From the NCBI GenBank assembly GCA_904399395.1, contig CAJFPJ010000075.1, forward strand, positions 1-64,000: a stretch of 64,000 bases of DNA, written 5' to 3'. This document shows positions 52,833 through 62,046 of this stretch, piece by piece. The notes below the pieces were generated by a model. The model did not search any database, was not told the origin of the DNA, and saw only the letters and a program-made list of their open reading frames with translations. The stretch's first letter is position 1, and every line of letters begins with the position of its first letter. This DNA comes from an uncultured Clostridia bacterium. GTDB taxonomy: Bacteria; Bacillota; Clostridia; Oscillospirales; Acutalibacteraceae. Both the position numbers and the translations under genes were made by a program.

Positions 52833-55118
52833 TTACAGCAGAGGTCCTCTGGATTGGCGCCTGTATTCTCCCGGCGTCATACCTGTTGCATCTTTAAATT
52901 TTCGTATAAAGCTGGATTCGTTGCTGTAGCCCAACTTTTCCACGATCATGCGCAGAGGCATGTCGGTATTGGAAAGGAAAGATTTTGCTTTTTCCATTTT
53001 CAGCCGGTTGATATATTCGGTGGGCGTCTGATTCAGATACCGTTTGAAGCGCTGGCTTAGATTATTCTGCGAAATTCCAAATTGATCGGCCAACTGGCCC
53101 ACACTGAAATTGTAGTCGAAGACGTTAGCGTTTATAATGGCAATGATCTGCTCCATGAGATTGTTGTTGGGCTGCTCCTTTTCATCCAAATATTTCATGG
53201 TTTCTTGGGTGATATCCTCCAGAATCCGCAGGAGTTCCTCCATGGAGTGAGAAGAAGAGAGTCCCATTATGTCCGGAGCACGCTCGTTTATGATGGAAAA
53301 GCCTTTTCCTGTTTGCAGGGTGGCTTTCAGTATTACGCTCACTACATCATAGCAGACGAATTTTCCCAGAATAAGATTATACTGATGAGTCTTCAGCAGT
53401 GCACTGATTCGGGAAACCAGCCCCTGAAATTTTTCTTTGTTATTCTCTTGGATGGCCCGGCTAAGCTCATTAATTTCTTCATAGGGATAGAGCTGCTCAA
53501 TCTCTTTATGAGAAACAATCTCTGAGTAGAACACGGGAGTATCCGGAATTCCTTTTTCTAAAGCTGTATCCAGAGCGGCAGAGGCTTCGATATACGTCAT
53601 GTGCAGCTTGGAAACATCGGCTACACTGGAGCTCATGCCCATGTAAATTTCCGTGTGAGGAAGCTTCTGCTTTAAATCCAGGCAGATGCTGGGCAGCATT
53701 TCCCGGTATATAGAGCCTTTTCCGGAACTGTCTGCAATGAGGAAAACATTTTTCGCAGAAAAAAAGCAGTGATAGATCTGCTGGTTAAGAAGCCGGCTGC
53801 GGAGAATGGCTAAAAGTTCTGCAGCCATGGGAGATTTTCCGTCCTGATGAGGAGAGGTCTGCACCATCAGGATCCGAAGATAAGGATTCGTTATCAGCAG
53901 GCCGGAATTCTCGTAGTTGGTATTCAGCTCATCTAGAGAAGAAAAGCCTCCGTTTACTGCTTTATAGAGGACCGCTTCTCGAAGAGTTTCCTGATTGACG
54001 GCAAGCTTTTCATTGAGATCTTTGTGAACCACAGCCATATGGTTCAGAAGATGCTCTGCATTTTCAATGGTGGAACTCTGCCGGGGCAGTTCAATGGGCG
54101 GTTCTGGATAATGCTTGAACAGAAATTCCTGCAAGGAGCGGATAGGCCGGTAATTTTTATATGCCACCAGAAATACAAGAAGGCATTCAATCAGCAGCAT
54201 AGAGGCTAGTACGCCGTAGAGAGTCCGTTGGATCCTATATACGGGCTCCAATGCGGAAGAAGAGGGGAGAATATACAAATACAGGATATCTTTATCCGGA
54301 TTTCGGAGATACGAAACCATATATTCTTGGCCATTGAGTTGAGCAATAAAAGACGACTGCTTATCATCAAACGAATATGTGTCTATAAGTGTCTGTAGTT
54401 CTTCCTCATAGGTGTCTGAACCGGCAAGCAAAACCCGTTCCTTCCCAGAAGGAAGCACAGCAGCATAGTTTGCATAATTTTCCGCATGAAAAGCTTTTTG
54501 AAGCGTTTCCGCATCTATTTTGAAAAGAACAGTTGCGTAGGGAGCGGCGGTCAGATAGGGAAGAGGATATATGAAATCCACGACTTTTCTTTCAGGACTA
54601 CCCACCATCTTTTCCGTATGAGCAGGGAGGATGACTAGACTATCTGTTTCATTCAGATATTTGGTAAAGGTTTCTGGGCTGATACCGGTCATTTTGTTGA
54701 CGGAATCCGCATAGGTGTCTAGAGAATAGGTGGAACTTGAAGCACAGATGGATGTGTTCCCGTGGGTATAAAAGAGGATGTCCTTTAAATATCCACTGGA
54801 AAGTTGATATCTCCTCAAGCGTTTTTGCAGGCTGATAGCTTTGGGAAGTTGATCATCCAAATCATAGGAATAATCTTCTTCCAGTTGAATCATCTGCACG
54901 ATATTTTCCATTTGGCTGAGCATCAGTTCCACCGAGTTCTGGGCAGAAAGCAGGGAAGAACTTTGGTTGGCTTCTACTTCCCGCTGATAGGCTTGGGTAA
55001 AAACGGTGCCGAAAATGACAATGACGATCACAAGGGGGAGGGAAGCCGCCATGATATAGGAAAAGATATATTTGTATAAATCGAAAAATTTCTTGTTTTT
55101 CAAAGCCTTGTTTTCCAT
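52833..55118 (-). CDS. Membrane-bound AraC-type sensor regulator, YesS/YtdP-like
   Basis: A 761-residue protein, the same size class as Bacillus YesS and YtdP. Membrane spans lie at about residues 19-42 and 296-318, enclosing an extracellular sensor of 250 residues rich in helix then beta (Cache-like). The cytoplasmic part has a helical and alpha/beta linker and ends in two helix-turn-helix motifs (SVGQLADQFGISQNNLSQRF and IVEKLGYSNESSFIRKFKD) plus GMTPGEYRR. It probably senses an extracellular sugar and activates the adjacent LplB-LplC-LplA importer, as YesS-type proteins do for pectin-related loci. ATG 55118 has AAAGGAGGAG upstream. Confidence 0.88.
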   Translation of the reverse strand: MENKALKNKKFFDLYKYIFSYIMAASLPLVIVIVIFGTVFTQAYQREVEANQSSSLLSAQNSVELMLSQMENIVQMIQLEEDYSYDLDDQLPKAISLQKRLRRYQLSSGYLKDILFYTHGNTSICASSSTYSLDTYADSVNKMTGISPETFTKYLNETDSLVILPAHTEKMVGSPERKVVDFIYPLPYLTAAPYATVLFKIDAETLQKAFHAENYANYAAVLPSGKERVLLAGSDTYEEELQTLIDTYSFDDKQSSFIAQLNGQEYMVSYLRNPDKDILYLYILPSSSALEPVYRIQRTLYGVLASMLLIECLLVFLVAYKNYRPIRSLQEFLFKHYPEPPIELPRQSSTIENAEHLLNHMAVVHKDLNEKLAVNQETLREAVLYKAVNGGFSSLDELNTNYENSGLLITNPYLRILMVQTSPHQDGKSPMAAELLAILRSRLLNQQIYHCFFSAKNVFLIADSSGKGSIYREMLPSICLDLKQKLPHTEIYMGMSSSVADVSKLHMTYIEASAALDTALEKGIPDTPVFYSEIVSHKEIEQLYPYEEINELSRAIQENNKEKFQGLVSRISALLKTHQYNLILGKFVCYDVVSVILKATLQTGKGFSIINERAPDIMGLSSSHSMEELLRILEDITQETMKYLDEKEQPNNNLMEQIIAIINANVFDYNFSVGQLADQFGISQNNLSQRFKRYLNQTPTEYINRLKMEKAKSFLSNTDMPLRMIVEKLGYSNESSFIRKFKDATGMTPGEYRRQSRGPLL

Positions 55119-55230
55119 TACAGACTCCTCCTTTGAAGGAAAAGAATTGGTGGAAACGACTAGTTTTATAGTGATAATACCACATATATATGGAATTTTT
55201 CAACTATATATACCGGATTTAATACGAAAA

Positions 55231-55261
55231 TAAAGGGCGGAGGCATACCCTATGCTCCCGC
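55231..55261 (-). terminator. Terminator-like hairpin after the FadR-type regulator
   Basis: GCGGAGGCATA and TATGCTCCCGC (55237-55261) pair around CCC with a two-base mismatch. On the minus strand a TTTATTTT tract follows. Confidence 0.5.
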
Positions 55262-55354
55262 TCTCCATTGAACGATTTTCACTTGCATACATGTGGCAAT
55301 TCTGCTCACAACCGAAAAATTTTGGTATTAAGCAGATAAACTGTTGTTAAAAAG

Positions 55355-56011
55355 TCAGAAACCAATGGGTTCTGTGGAGGATGCTTTGCCATGGAGAATA
55401 TCGTCATGCAACAGCTGGAGGGTTTTATTCAAATTTCCATCCTTCAGGGCCTGGAAGATATCTTCGTGGGGAGCGGGATTGAAAATATACTCCATGCTGT
55501 GCCGACTCTGCCAATGGATCTGCGCATAAACACGTTTTTGAATGGCCATGCTCTCCCGCAGTGATTTAACCAGAAAACGGTTTCCTGCAAGACTTGCCAA
55601 AAGGCAATGGAACTCTTCGTTATCCTCCCATACCGTCCATACATCGGTGTCTCTGTTTTTCTTAGATTCATCCAGATGGCAGCGCAGAGGCTTTAGATCC
55701 TCGGGTCGGATATGGGGGAAAGCCTCCTTGAGAGCGCTCAGCTCCAGGATCAGACGGAACTGCGCGATATCCCTGGCATCCCGTTCGTTCAAACGGACGA
55801 TTATATATCCGTATCGGGGAACACTTTTTAAGACGCCTTCGCTGCATAGCTTCACGAGAGCTTCCCGTACAGGCGCTTTGCTGACGCCAAATTTTTCTAC
55901 CAGGCTGCCCTCTGTGAGGACGACATCCTCCTGGTCTGAAGAGAGGCGAATCACCATATCCAGAATTTCGTCGTGGATCGTATCCGCCAGAGAGATTTTT
56001 TTCTCTGCCAT
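55355..56011 (-). CDS. GntR regulator of FadR type
   Basis: A 218-residue repressor: winged helix at residues about 10-75 (LTEGSLVEKFGVSKAPVREALVKL) and an all-helical FCD ligand domain with the metal-binding pattern DNEEFHCLLASLAGN and a later histidine (PHEDIF). FCD domains bind small organic acids or amino-acid-like ligands. Start ATG 56011 has AAGAGGTG upstream. It lies downstream of the desulfidase and methyltransferase genes with a terminator between, and may control them. Confidence 0.85.
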   Translation of the reverse strand: MAEKKISLADTIHDEILDMVIRLSSDQEDVVLTEGSLVEKFGVSKAPVREALVKLCSEGVLKSVPRYGYIIVRLNERDARDIAQFRLILELSALKEAFPHIRPEDLKPLRCHLDESKKNRDTDVWTVWEDNEEFHCLLASLAGNRFLVKSLRESMAIQKRVYAQIHWQSRHSMEYIFNPAPHEDIFQALKDGNLNKTLQLLHDDILHGKASSTEPIGF

Positions 56012-56142
56012 AAACACACCTCTTACTCGGGGAAGGGCCCCCGTAAGCTGAATTTTCACTGATATGATCAGTATACAGTATAAGTATACCGTTTTTTGGG
56101 GAGGAGCGCAAGCCACTGCAAAATAAGATTTTCTGAATCTTC

Positions 56143-56177
56143 TCAAAAGCGCGCCCTTTTATGTAAAAGGACGCGCT
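56143..56177 (-). terminator. Rho-independent terminator of the cyuA operon
   Basis: AGCGCG(C)CCTTTT and AAAAGG(A)CGCGCT pair (56148-56160 and 56165-56177, one G-U on the minus strand), followed by TTTTGAG. Confidence 0.75.
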
Positions 56178-56229
56178 CTGAGAGAAAGTATAGAATGAAG
56201 AAAGAAGACTAAAGAATCCGGCCTGAAAA

Positions 56230-57204
56230 TCAGACCTGGCGTGCAGCTTCCACGACCCAACGAATGCGCTCGTGATCGATATGAGATGCGATGGTGCAGT
56301 CTCCGCCCAGCATCAGGCCCAGCTTGCCATAGTTCTTGATAAGCTCTCTGGTGTATTCCTGCACCTCATCCTTGCTGCCAGTGTAGAGGATACCCTGATA
56401 TGTTTTGCACTCAGGATCCAGATGGAGGGTTTCAAAGCCGCCCAGAACAGCCTTATTGCCGAAGAAGATACGGCCCTCTTCCAAAGGAAGCTTTTCAACG
56501 AACACTGCCCAGTTGATGCACTTTACGGGATAATCCTTCCAGAGCTCCACATTGTTCTGAGCGCCGGCCCAGCCACAGCAATGCATAATGTTGTTTTCCG
56601 AGAAGCGGTTGGCATGCTCTAGAACATAAAGGTCGCTGGGAGCAATCATCTCTTTATATTCTTCCACGGTGAAGCGCTCTTTTTCGCCGCCCTGGACGCA
56701 GTAATATACGCCGTCGCAGCCGGCCTCTGTAATCAAAAGCTGACAGAGGAGAGCGTTGTCCTGAGCAATGACATCCAACGCATGCATGACAGCCAGTTTG
56801 TTTTCACGGATATGCTCCATAACTTTGTCTTCGGGATAACCAAAACGAATGGAAGAGAAGGGGGCGAACACGTTATAGAATACGCAGCGTTCTTTACCGA
56901 TTTCTTCCACAATTCTCTTAGCTCTCCAAACCTGTTCCTGAATGAAGGGGTGGTCCTTGCCCAGGGGCTTTAGGTTCCACCAGTCGTCGGCACACTTGAT
57001 ATCCTCCGGAATGGGATAATTGAAATAGCCATCACACATGATCTTGACAAAGTCCAGATCCGTGTCGCGGTAATAATCGAGATGAGCTTGAACACAGCCT
57101 TCGCCTTTGGCCTGTTCGCCACCAAAATGATACCAGAAACCTACGGGAGCATGGTCAACGGGCTTTTTGTTCAGCGCATTGAGAACTCTTGTGCGTTTGT
57201 CCAT
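56230..57204 (-). CDS. URO-D family methyltransferase, MtaA-like
   Basis: A 324-residue protein of the uroporphyrinogen decarboxylase superfamily. It begins MDKRTRVLNALNKKPVDHAP, as corrinoid-dependent methyltransferases of the MtaA/CmuA type do. The zinc-site pattern H-x-C is seen in IMHCCGWAGAQ and a second cysteine in LGGDCTI. No other heme gene is nearby and the sequence lacks the usual HemE opening, so methyl transfer is more likely than heme synthesis. No corrinoid protein is encoded in the window. It follows cyuA by 85 bp in an apparent operon. Start ATG 57204 has AAAGGAAG upstream. Confidence 0.75.
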   Translation of the reverse strand: MDKRTRVLNALNKKPVDHAPVGFWYHFGGEQAKGEGCVQAHLDYYRDTDLDFVKIMCDGYFNYPIPEDIKCADDWWNLKPLGKDHPFIQEQVWRAKRIVEEIGKERCVFYNVFAPFSSIRFGYPEDKVMEHIRENKLAVMHALDVIAQDNALLCQLLITEAGCDGVYYCVQGGEKERFTVEEYKEMIAPSDLYVLEHANRFSENNIMHCCGWAGAQNNVELWKDYPVKCINWAVFVEKLPLEEGRIFFGNKAVLGGFETLHLDPECKTYQGILYTGSKDEVQEYTRELIKNYGKLGLMLGGDCTIASHIDHERIRWVVEAARQV

Positions 57205-57289
57205 GATGATTCTTCCTTTCAGATGTAAAATGTCTGGGTTTGCGTATATATGTTTGACAGAATAAAGGATCGGCAAATATTAAGTATAA

Positions 57290-58564
57290 TCAGCGGTTGG
57301 CTACCATCATATCCAAAATGACACGATCTGTATCTGCCATGCCGTCCGTCCCCAGCTGGCCCAGATTGCGGATGGTCTTTTCCACGTCAGAAGAGACAAT
57401 TCCATCTAATGGCGTGGCGCTGATATTCCGCAGGGCGAGCATGGAACAACGGTAAGCACTTGCTACGGCAGTGGCAATCTTCAGGGCGCATCCGGCTTTT
57501 GCACCGTCGCAGATAACACCGGAGACATCGGCAATCACATTGCGTATAGCGCATTTAATCTGCTCCAGATTTCCGCCCATCAAATACGTGACGGCACAGC
57601 AGGCGCCAATTGAGGCCCCCACACCGCAGCCGCAGAGGGGAGAAAGGCGGCCGATATAGCTTTTTACGTGGATAGTGACCAGACAGCTCATGGCCAAACC
57701 ACGGTAGAGCATTTCCTCGGAAAGTTTTTTCCGCTCTGCCAGTGCTACCACAGGAAGAGTAGCGGTGATGCCTTGGTTTCCGCTTCCGCAGGAAGTCATA
57801 ACGGGCATCCGGCTGCCGGACATTCTGGCATCTGCAGCCGCGCAGGTCAACGCTACGGCGTAATCCATCACATCTTCCGTGTTTTCATCCAATTGCATGG
57901 ATTCATAAATGCTTCTGCCCACCTGGAGCCCATAGGGGCGGCTTAACCCCTCCTGAGCGATGCTCCTGTTTAGATCCACAGCTTGCTGCAGGAAACGAAG
58001 CTCCTTCCAATCCACAGATTTCACAAATTCATAGATTCCGTCTATTGTAACGAGCGCTCCCCTGCCAGCGGCAGCTGCAGCGCCTTCCGAGGGGTTTTCA
58101 AACAGGGTGACACCATTTTTCATAATATATGTAATATTGGTGTGCATATCTTCGATGACCGTCTGTGCTTCACCGGAAGGACCGTACACGGTGACGCGGA
58201 TAAAGAACTTCTTTTCTGTGGGCTCCAAAGCCACCTCCACACCCTTTTCTGCCACCATCTTCTTAGCGGCGCTGACAGTTTCCTCTGTGATAGAGTGCAG
58301 AACCTCTAAAGAAGCGTTTGGGTCGCCGCCCAGGGCCCCCAGAGAAGAGGCGATCTCAAGCCCTACCATGTCAGTTCCAGGGATGCCCACGCCCATAGCG
58401 TTTTTCAGAATATTCCGACTGACCTGCACCAGGATACGGGTAGGTATTTCCCCCAGTGCCTCTCGGGCCTTTGCGGAAGCATAGGCAATGGAAATAGGCT
58501 CTGTACACCCCAGGGCAGGGGCGATTTCTTCTTTGAGAAGGGAAAGATACAGTTCCGTGTTCAT
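57290..58564 (-). CDS. cyuA: L-cysteine desulfidase family protein, CyuA-like (UPF0597)
   Basis: A 424-residue protein related to the iron-sulfur L-serine/L-cysteine lyases. Cysteines expected to bind the 4Fe-4S cluster are visible in MTSCGSGNQG, LSPLCGCGVGASIGACC and DVSGVICDGAKAGCALK. The opening ALGCTEPISIAYA is also conserved. Family members cleave L-cysteine to pyruvate, ammonia and sulfide under anaerobic conditions. Start ATG 58564 has AAAGGAG ten bases before. First gene of an operon with the URO-D protein. Confidence 0.87.
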   Translation of the reverse strand: MNTELYLSLLKEEIAPALGCTEPISIAYASAKAREALGEIPTRILVQVSRNILKNAMGVGIPGTDMVGLEIASSLGALGGDPNASLEVLHSITEETVSAAKKMVAEKGVEVALEPTEKKFFIRVTVYGPSGEAQTVIEDMHTNITYIMKNGVTLFENPSEGAAAAAGRGALVTIDGIYEFVKSVDWKELRFLQQAVDLNRSIAQEGLSRPYGLQVGRSIYESMQLDENTEDVMDYAVALTCAAADARMSGSRMPVMTSCGSGNQGITATLPVVALAERKKLSEEMLYRGLAMSCLVTIHVKSYIGRLSPLCGCGVGASIGACCAVTYLMGGNLEQIKCAIRNVIADVSGVICDGAKAGCALKIATAVASAYRCSMLALRNISATPLDGIVSSDVEKTIRNLGQLGTDGMADTDRVILDMMVANR

Positions 58565-58641
58565 AATAAGTGTACTCCTTTGTTGCATAGTTCAGAAACA
58601 AAAATACACGAAAGCAACATATCATATCTAAAATATTCTTT

Positions 58642-58666
58642 CTAATATTGACTGTAATCATATTAG
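58642..58666. promoter_or_regulatory. Inverted repeat over the cyuA -10 and start
   Basis: CTAATAT (58642-58648) and ATATTAG (58660-58666) with an 11-base spacer overlap the -10 and likely start point, so this is an operator candidate. Confidence 0.5.
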
Positions 58667-58688
58667 CTCTTAATGAAAGGAAAGTCAA
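58660..58688 (-). promoter_or_regulatory. Promoter of cyuA
   Basis: On the minus strand TTGACT (58688-58683), 17 bp, TAATAT (58665-58660). Confidence 0.7.
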
Positions 58689-58784
58689 TACCAAAATGAA
58701 ATCTTTTCTATTTTCTTTGGCTTGGAAACCGGTGTGGGGATCATGGAGTAAAGATTACAATTTTGTCGTATTATTTCTCATTTG

Positions 58785-58812
58785 TTGCTTATTTCTGGAG
58801 AGATGATATAAT
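58785..58812 (+). promoter_or_regulatory. Promoter of the flotillin gene
   Basis: TTGCTT at 58785-58790, 16 bp, TATAAT at 58807-58812. A small CCCCAT/ATGGGG hairpin follows in the leader. Confidence 0.65.
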
Positions 58813-58876
58813 GAAGTCATAGTTCCCCATTATGGGGATGCACAGTAGTTATGAAACATTAAAGGAGGAGTACATC

Positions 58877-60307
58877 ATGCCGGCTGAACTGATTCCCATT
58901 CTCATTGTGATTGCGGTTGTTGTTCTCATACTGATCCTATTTGGGATCGGCTATGTGAAGGCGCCGCCGGATACTGCCTACATTATTTCGGGTCTACATA
59001 AGAATCCTAAGATTCTGGTGGGCCGGGCGGGAGTGCGTATCCCATTTTTCGAGAGATTAGACCGCTTGCCCCTGAACATCATCCCCATTGACATCAAGAC
59101 GCAGGAGAGCGTTCCTACGAAGGAGTTTATCAATATCCGTGTGGATGGCGTGGCCAATGTGAAAATCTCCTCCGATGGGGATTCCCTTACCAGAGCGGCT
59201 CAATCCCTGCTGGGGAAGGATTTTGCTGAGCTGCAGATGCTGGCTCAGCAGGTGTTGGAAGGGAATATGCGTGAGATTGTGGGTCAGATGCGCCTGGAAG
59301 ATCTGGTGCATGACCGAGCTGCTTTTGCCCTGAAGGTGCAGGAGAACGCGGCCCCCGATATTGAAAAAATGGGTATGGAGATCGTAAACCTCAACATCCA
59401 GAATTTTGTGGATGAAAACCATACTATTGAAAATCTGGGTATGGATAATGTGGTACAGATCCAGAAGACTGCGGCGATTGCCAAAGCTCAGGGCCAGAAG
59501 GATATCCAAATCGCAGAGGCGGAGGCTAAAGAAGCTGCCAACCAGGCCCGCATCAATGCGGAGGAAAAGATTGCTGCCCAGAATACCAGTTTGGCCATTA
59601 AGCAGGCTGAGCTGAAGCAGCAGGCGGATACTAAGCTGGCTGTCTCCGACGCGGCTTACCGCATCCAGGAGCAGGAGCAGAGAAAGATCATCGAAATTGC
59701 CTCTGCCAATGCGGACATAGCCCGCAAGGAAAAGGAAGCCGAACTGGCTGAGAAGGAGATTGCCCTTCAGGAAAAGCGGCTCGATGCAGAGGTGCGTAAA
59801 CAGGCGGATGCTGAGCGCTACCGTGTGGAGCAACAGGCTGCAGCTGAGCTGGCAAAACGCAAAAGGGATGCGGAAGCCGACCGCTATGAACGTGAGCAGG
59901 AGGCTGATTCCCAGAAGGCGGTAGCGGATGCTGCCATGTATTCCAAGCAGAAGGAAGCGGAGGGCATTCGGTTGGTAGGCTTGGCCGAAGCCGAAGCTAT
60001 TGAAAAGAGGGCGGAGGCCATGAAGAAAATGGGCGAGGCTTCCTATCTGGATATGTATCTGAAGGTGCTGCCCGATATCGTGAAGAATGCGGCTCTGCCC
60101 CTGGCGCAGACAGAAAAGATCGTTATGTATGGAGATGGAAATTCCACTAAGCTGGTGCAGGATGTGATTGCCACTTCCAACCAAGTGGTGGATGGGCTCA
60201 AGGAGGCTACAGGCATTGATCTGAATTCTCTTTTGGCTGGTGTCATGGTAGGAAGGCAGACACCCCCGTCTCCCCCGCAAAATGTTGAACCTCCAGCTGG
60301 GGAATAG
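58877..60307 (+). CDS. floT: Flotillin-like membrane scaffold protein
   Basis: A 476-residue protein from ATG 58877 (AAAGGAGGAG upstream). It has one N-terminal membrane helix (ILIVIAVVVLILILFGIGYV), an SPFH/PHB domain (to about residue 190), and a long Ala/Glu/Lys-rich coiled coil with repeated EAEAKEAA and AEKEIALQEKRLDAEVRKQA. It ends in a proline-rich tail. Flotillins oligomerise and organise membrane microdomains that affect signalling and secretion. The NfeD partner usually next door is absent. Single gene with its own promoter and terminator. Confidence 0.9.
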   Translation: MPAELIPILIVIAVVVLILILFGIGYVKAPPDTAYIISGLHKNPKILVGRAGVRIPFFERLDRLPLNIIPIDIKTQESVPTKEFINIRVDGVANVKISSDGDSLTRAAQSLLGKDFAELQMLAQQVLEGNMREIVGQMRLEDLVHDRAAFALKVQENAAPDIEKMGMEIVNLNIQNFVDENHTIENLGMDNVVQIQKTAAIAKAQGQKDIQIAEAEAKEAANQARINAEEKIAAQNTSLAIKQAELKQQADTKLAVSDAAYRIQEQEQRKIIEIASANADIARKEKEAELAEKEIALQEKRLDAEVRKQADAERYRVEQQAAAELAKRKRDAEADRYEREQEADSQKAVADAAMYSKQKEAEGIRLVGLAEAEAIEKRAEAMKKMGEASYLDMYLKVLPDIVKNAALPLAQTEKIVMYGDGNSTKLVQDVIATSNQVVDGLKEATGIDLNSLLAGVMVGRQTPPSPPQNVEPPAGE

Positions 60308-60387
60308 TGCATCGCAGTAGGAGAGAAAGAGTCGGGCGTTTTCGTTCGGCAGTGGAGTGAGACTGCGACTACTAGAAATTGAAAACA

Positions 60388-60428
60388 GATCCGGTTTCGG
60401 GTTATGGCCCGAAACCGGATTCTTTTAT
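60388..60428 (+). terminator. Rho-independent terminator
   Basis: ATCCGGTTTCGGG (60389-60401) pairs with CCCGAAACCGGAT (60408-60420), then TCTTTT. It ends the flotillin transcript. Confidence 0.88.
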
Positions 60429-60516
60429 ATAGCAGATATAGGAAAAGTTTTTTCTGCTATTTCAAGAAAATCTCTACTATTTTCATCCGTTGCAGTGAAA
60501 AAGTGATAAAATATTG

Positions 60517-60545
60517 TTTACGAGAATAGAGAAAAATGCTATGAT
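60517..60545 (+). promoter_or_regulatory. Promoter of the phenylacetate-CoA ligase operon
   Basis: TTTACG at 60517-60522, 17 bp, TATGAT at 60540-60545. Start near 60552. Confidence 0.55.
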
Positions 60546-60562
60546 ATTGATGTAAAGGACAG

Positions 60563-60652
60563 TTCTTCCGTGTTTTCTGCAGCCAGCATTTCCAATCCAA
60601 TAGGCGAAGGGTGGCGCACGGAAGAAATCTCCGTACTATCCTATCAGTACGG
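60563..60652 (+). ncRNA. Folded leader before the CoA ligase gene, riboswitch candidate
   Basis: TTCTTCCGTG (60563-60572) pairs perfectly with CACGGAAGAA (60617-60626), enclosing about 44 nt with a possible GCCA/TGGC stem. A second hairpin, CCGTACT/AGTACGG, is at 60631-60652. ACGGA (60618-60622) could instead pair with TCCGT (60630-60634), breaking both. Such mutually exclusive stems just before the ribosome site are what a translational switch would look like. No known class is recognised. Confidence 0.4.
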
Positions 60653-60682
60653 GAACCAGCATAAAAGAGGAGGCTTACGCCA

Positions 60683-61984
60683 ATGGAACACTATTACCAG
60701 CCGGAAATCGAGTGCGCTTCCCAGGAACAGATCCGGGCATGGCAGGACGAAAGGCTTGTGAAGCAGGTAAAGCATGTATATGATAACGTTCCGTATTATC
60801 GGAATCTTATGGAGAAAAGGGGAGTCAAGCCGGAGGATATCCGTTCTGTAGAAGATCTGCACAAATTGCCTTTTCTGACGAAAGATGATTTGCGGGAAGC
60901 ATACCCTTATGGGCTTCTGGCCACGCCATTGAAGGATTGTGTGCGTATTCAATCCACCAGCGGAACCACAGGCCGGCGTGTGGTAGCTTTCTACACTCAG
61001 CACGATATCGACCTCTGGGAGGAATGCTGCGCCAGAGCTCTTGTGGCTGCGGGCGGAACGAAGGACGATGTGGTGCACGTTTGTTACGGATATGGTCTCT
61101 TCACAGGCGGCCCTGGGCTCAACGGAGGTTCTCATAAGCTGGGTTCCCTGACCCTGCCCATGTCCTCAGGCAATACGGACCGGCAGATCCAGTTCATGTG
61201 TGACCTGGGCTCCACCATTCTCTGCTGCACGCCTTCTTATGCTGCGTATCTTGCAGAATGTATCTGTGAGCGCGGCCTTCAGGATCAGATTAAGTTGAAG
61301 GCCGGTATTTTCGGTGCGGAAGCTTGGAGTGAGGAGATGCGGCAGGATATCCAGCAAAAGTTGGGTATCAAAGCCTATGATATCTATGGACTGACGGAAA
61401 TTTCCGGCCCAGGCGTCGCTTTTGAGTGCAGCGCACAGACAGGCATGCATATTAACGAGGATCATTTCATCGCGGAGATTATTGACCCTGAAACAGGGGA
61501 AGTCCTCCCGGAAGGGGAAAAGGGAGAACTGGTATTCACCAGCATCACCAAAGAGGCGTTCCCCCTTTTGCGCTACAGGACAAAGGATATCTGTGTGCTC
61601 ACCCGTGAAAAGTGTTCCTGCGGAAGAACCCATGTGAAAATGAGCAAACCTATGGGCCGCAGCGACGATATGCTGATCGTTAAGGGAGTGAATGTGTTCC
61701 CCTCTCAGATTGAGACGGTTCTTCTTAATAAAGGATATCCGGCCAACTATCAGATCCTTGTGGATCGGGTGAACAATAGCGACACCCTCGATGTAGAGGT
61801 GGAGATGACTCCCGAGATGTTCTCTGACAGCGTAACGGCCGTATCTACCCGCGAAAAGGAATTGGTGGATGCGCTCAAGTCCATGCTGGGCATTTACGCC
61901 AAAGTGAAGCTGGTGGCGCCTAAGACGATCGCCCGCAGCGAGGGCAAGGCTGTCCGCATTATTGACAAGCGCAAGCTGTATTGA
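60683..61984 (+). CDS. paaK: Phenylacetate-CoA ligase
   Basis: A 433-residue AMP-forming ligase that activates phenylacetate or a related aryl acid as CoA thioester. The P-loop STSGTTGRR is at about residues 92-100. Later come IYGLTEISGPGVAFEC, the adenylate motif LRYRTKDICVLT, and the C-terminal hinge and catalytic lysine region (GRSDDMLIVKGVNVFPSQIE, ending ARSEGKAVRIIDKRKLY). In gut Clostridia such genes often accompany amino-acid fermentation genes. AGAGGAGG lies ten bases upstream. It is followed 62 bp on by an ACT-domain gene. Confidence 0.92.
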   Translation: MEHYYQPEIECASQEQIRAWQDERLVKQVKHVYDNVPYYRNLMEKRGVKPEDIRSVEDLHKLPFLTKDDLREAYPYGLLATPLKDCVRIQSTSGTTGRRVVAFYTQHDIDLWEECCARALVAAGGTKDDVVHVCYGYGLFTGGPGLNGGSHKLGSLTLPMSSGNTDRQIQFMCDLGSTILCCTPSYAAYLAECICERGLQDQIKLKAGIFGAEAWSEEMRQDIQQKLGIKAYDIYGLTEISGPGVAFECSAQTGMHINEDHFIAEIIDPETGEVLPEGEKGELVFTSITKEAFPLLRYRTKDICVLTREKCSCGRTHVKMSKPMGRSDDMLIVKGVNVFPSQIETVLLNKGYPANYQILVDRVNNSDTLDVEVEMTPEMFSDSVTAVSTREKELVDALKSMLGIYAKVKLVAPKTIARSEGKAVRIIDKRKLY

Positions 61985-62046
61985 TTGCCGGGGATATCCA
62001 TTTGATAAAAGTGACAAATTATTCAGATACGAAGGAGGAATCCAGC

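Noticed and set aside
59057-60280. 407-codon frame antisense to flotillin
   Set aside because: Leucine-rich translation arises from complementing the Ala/Glu/Lys coiled coil.
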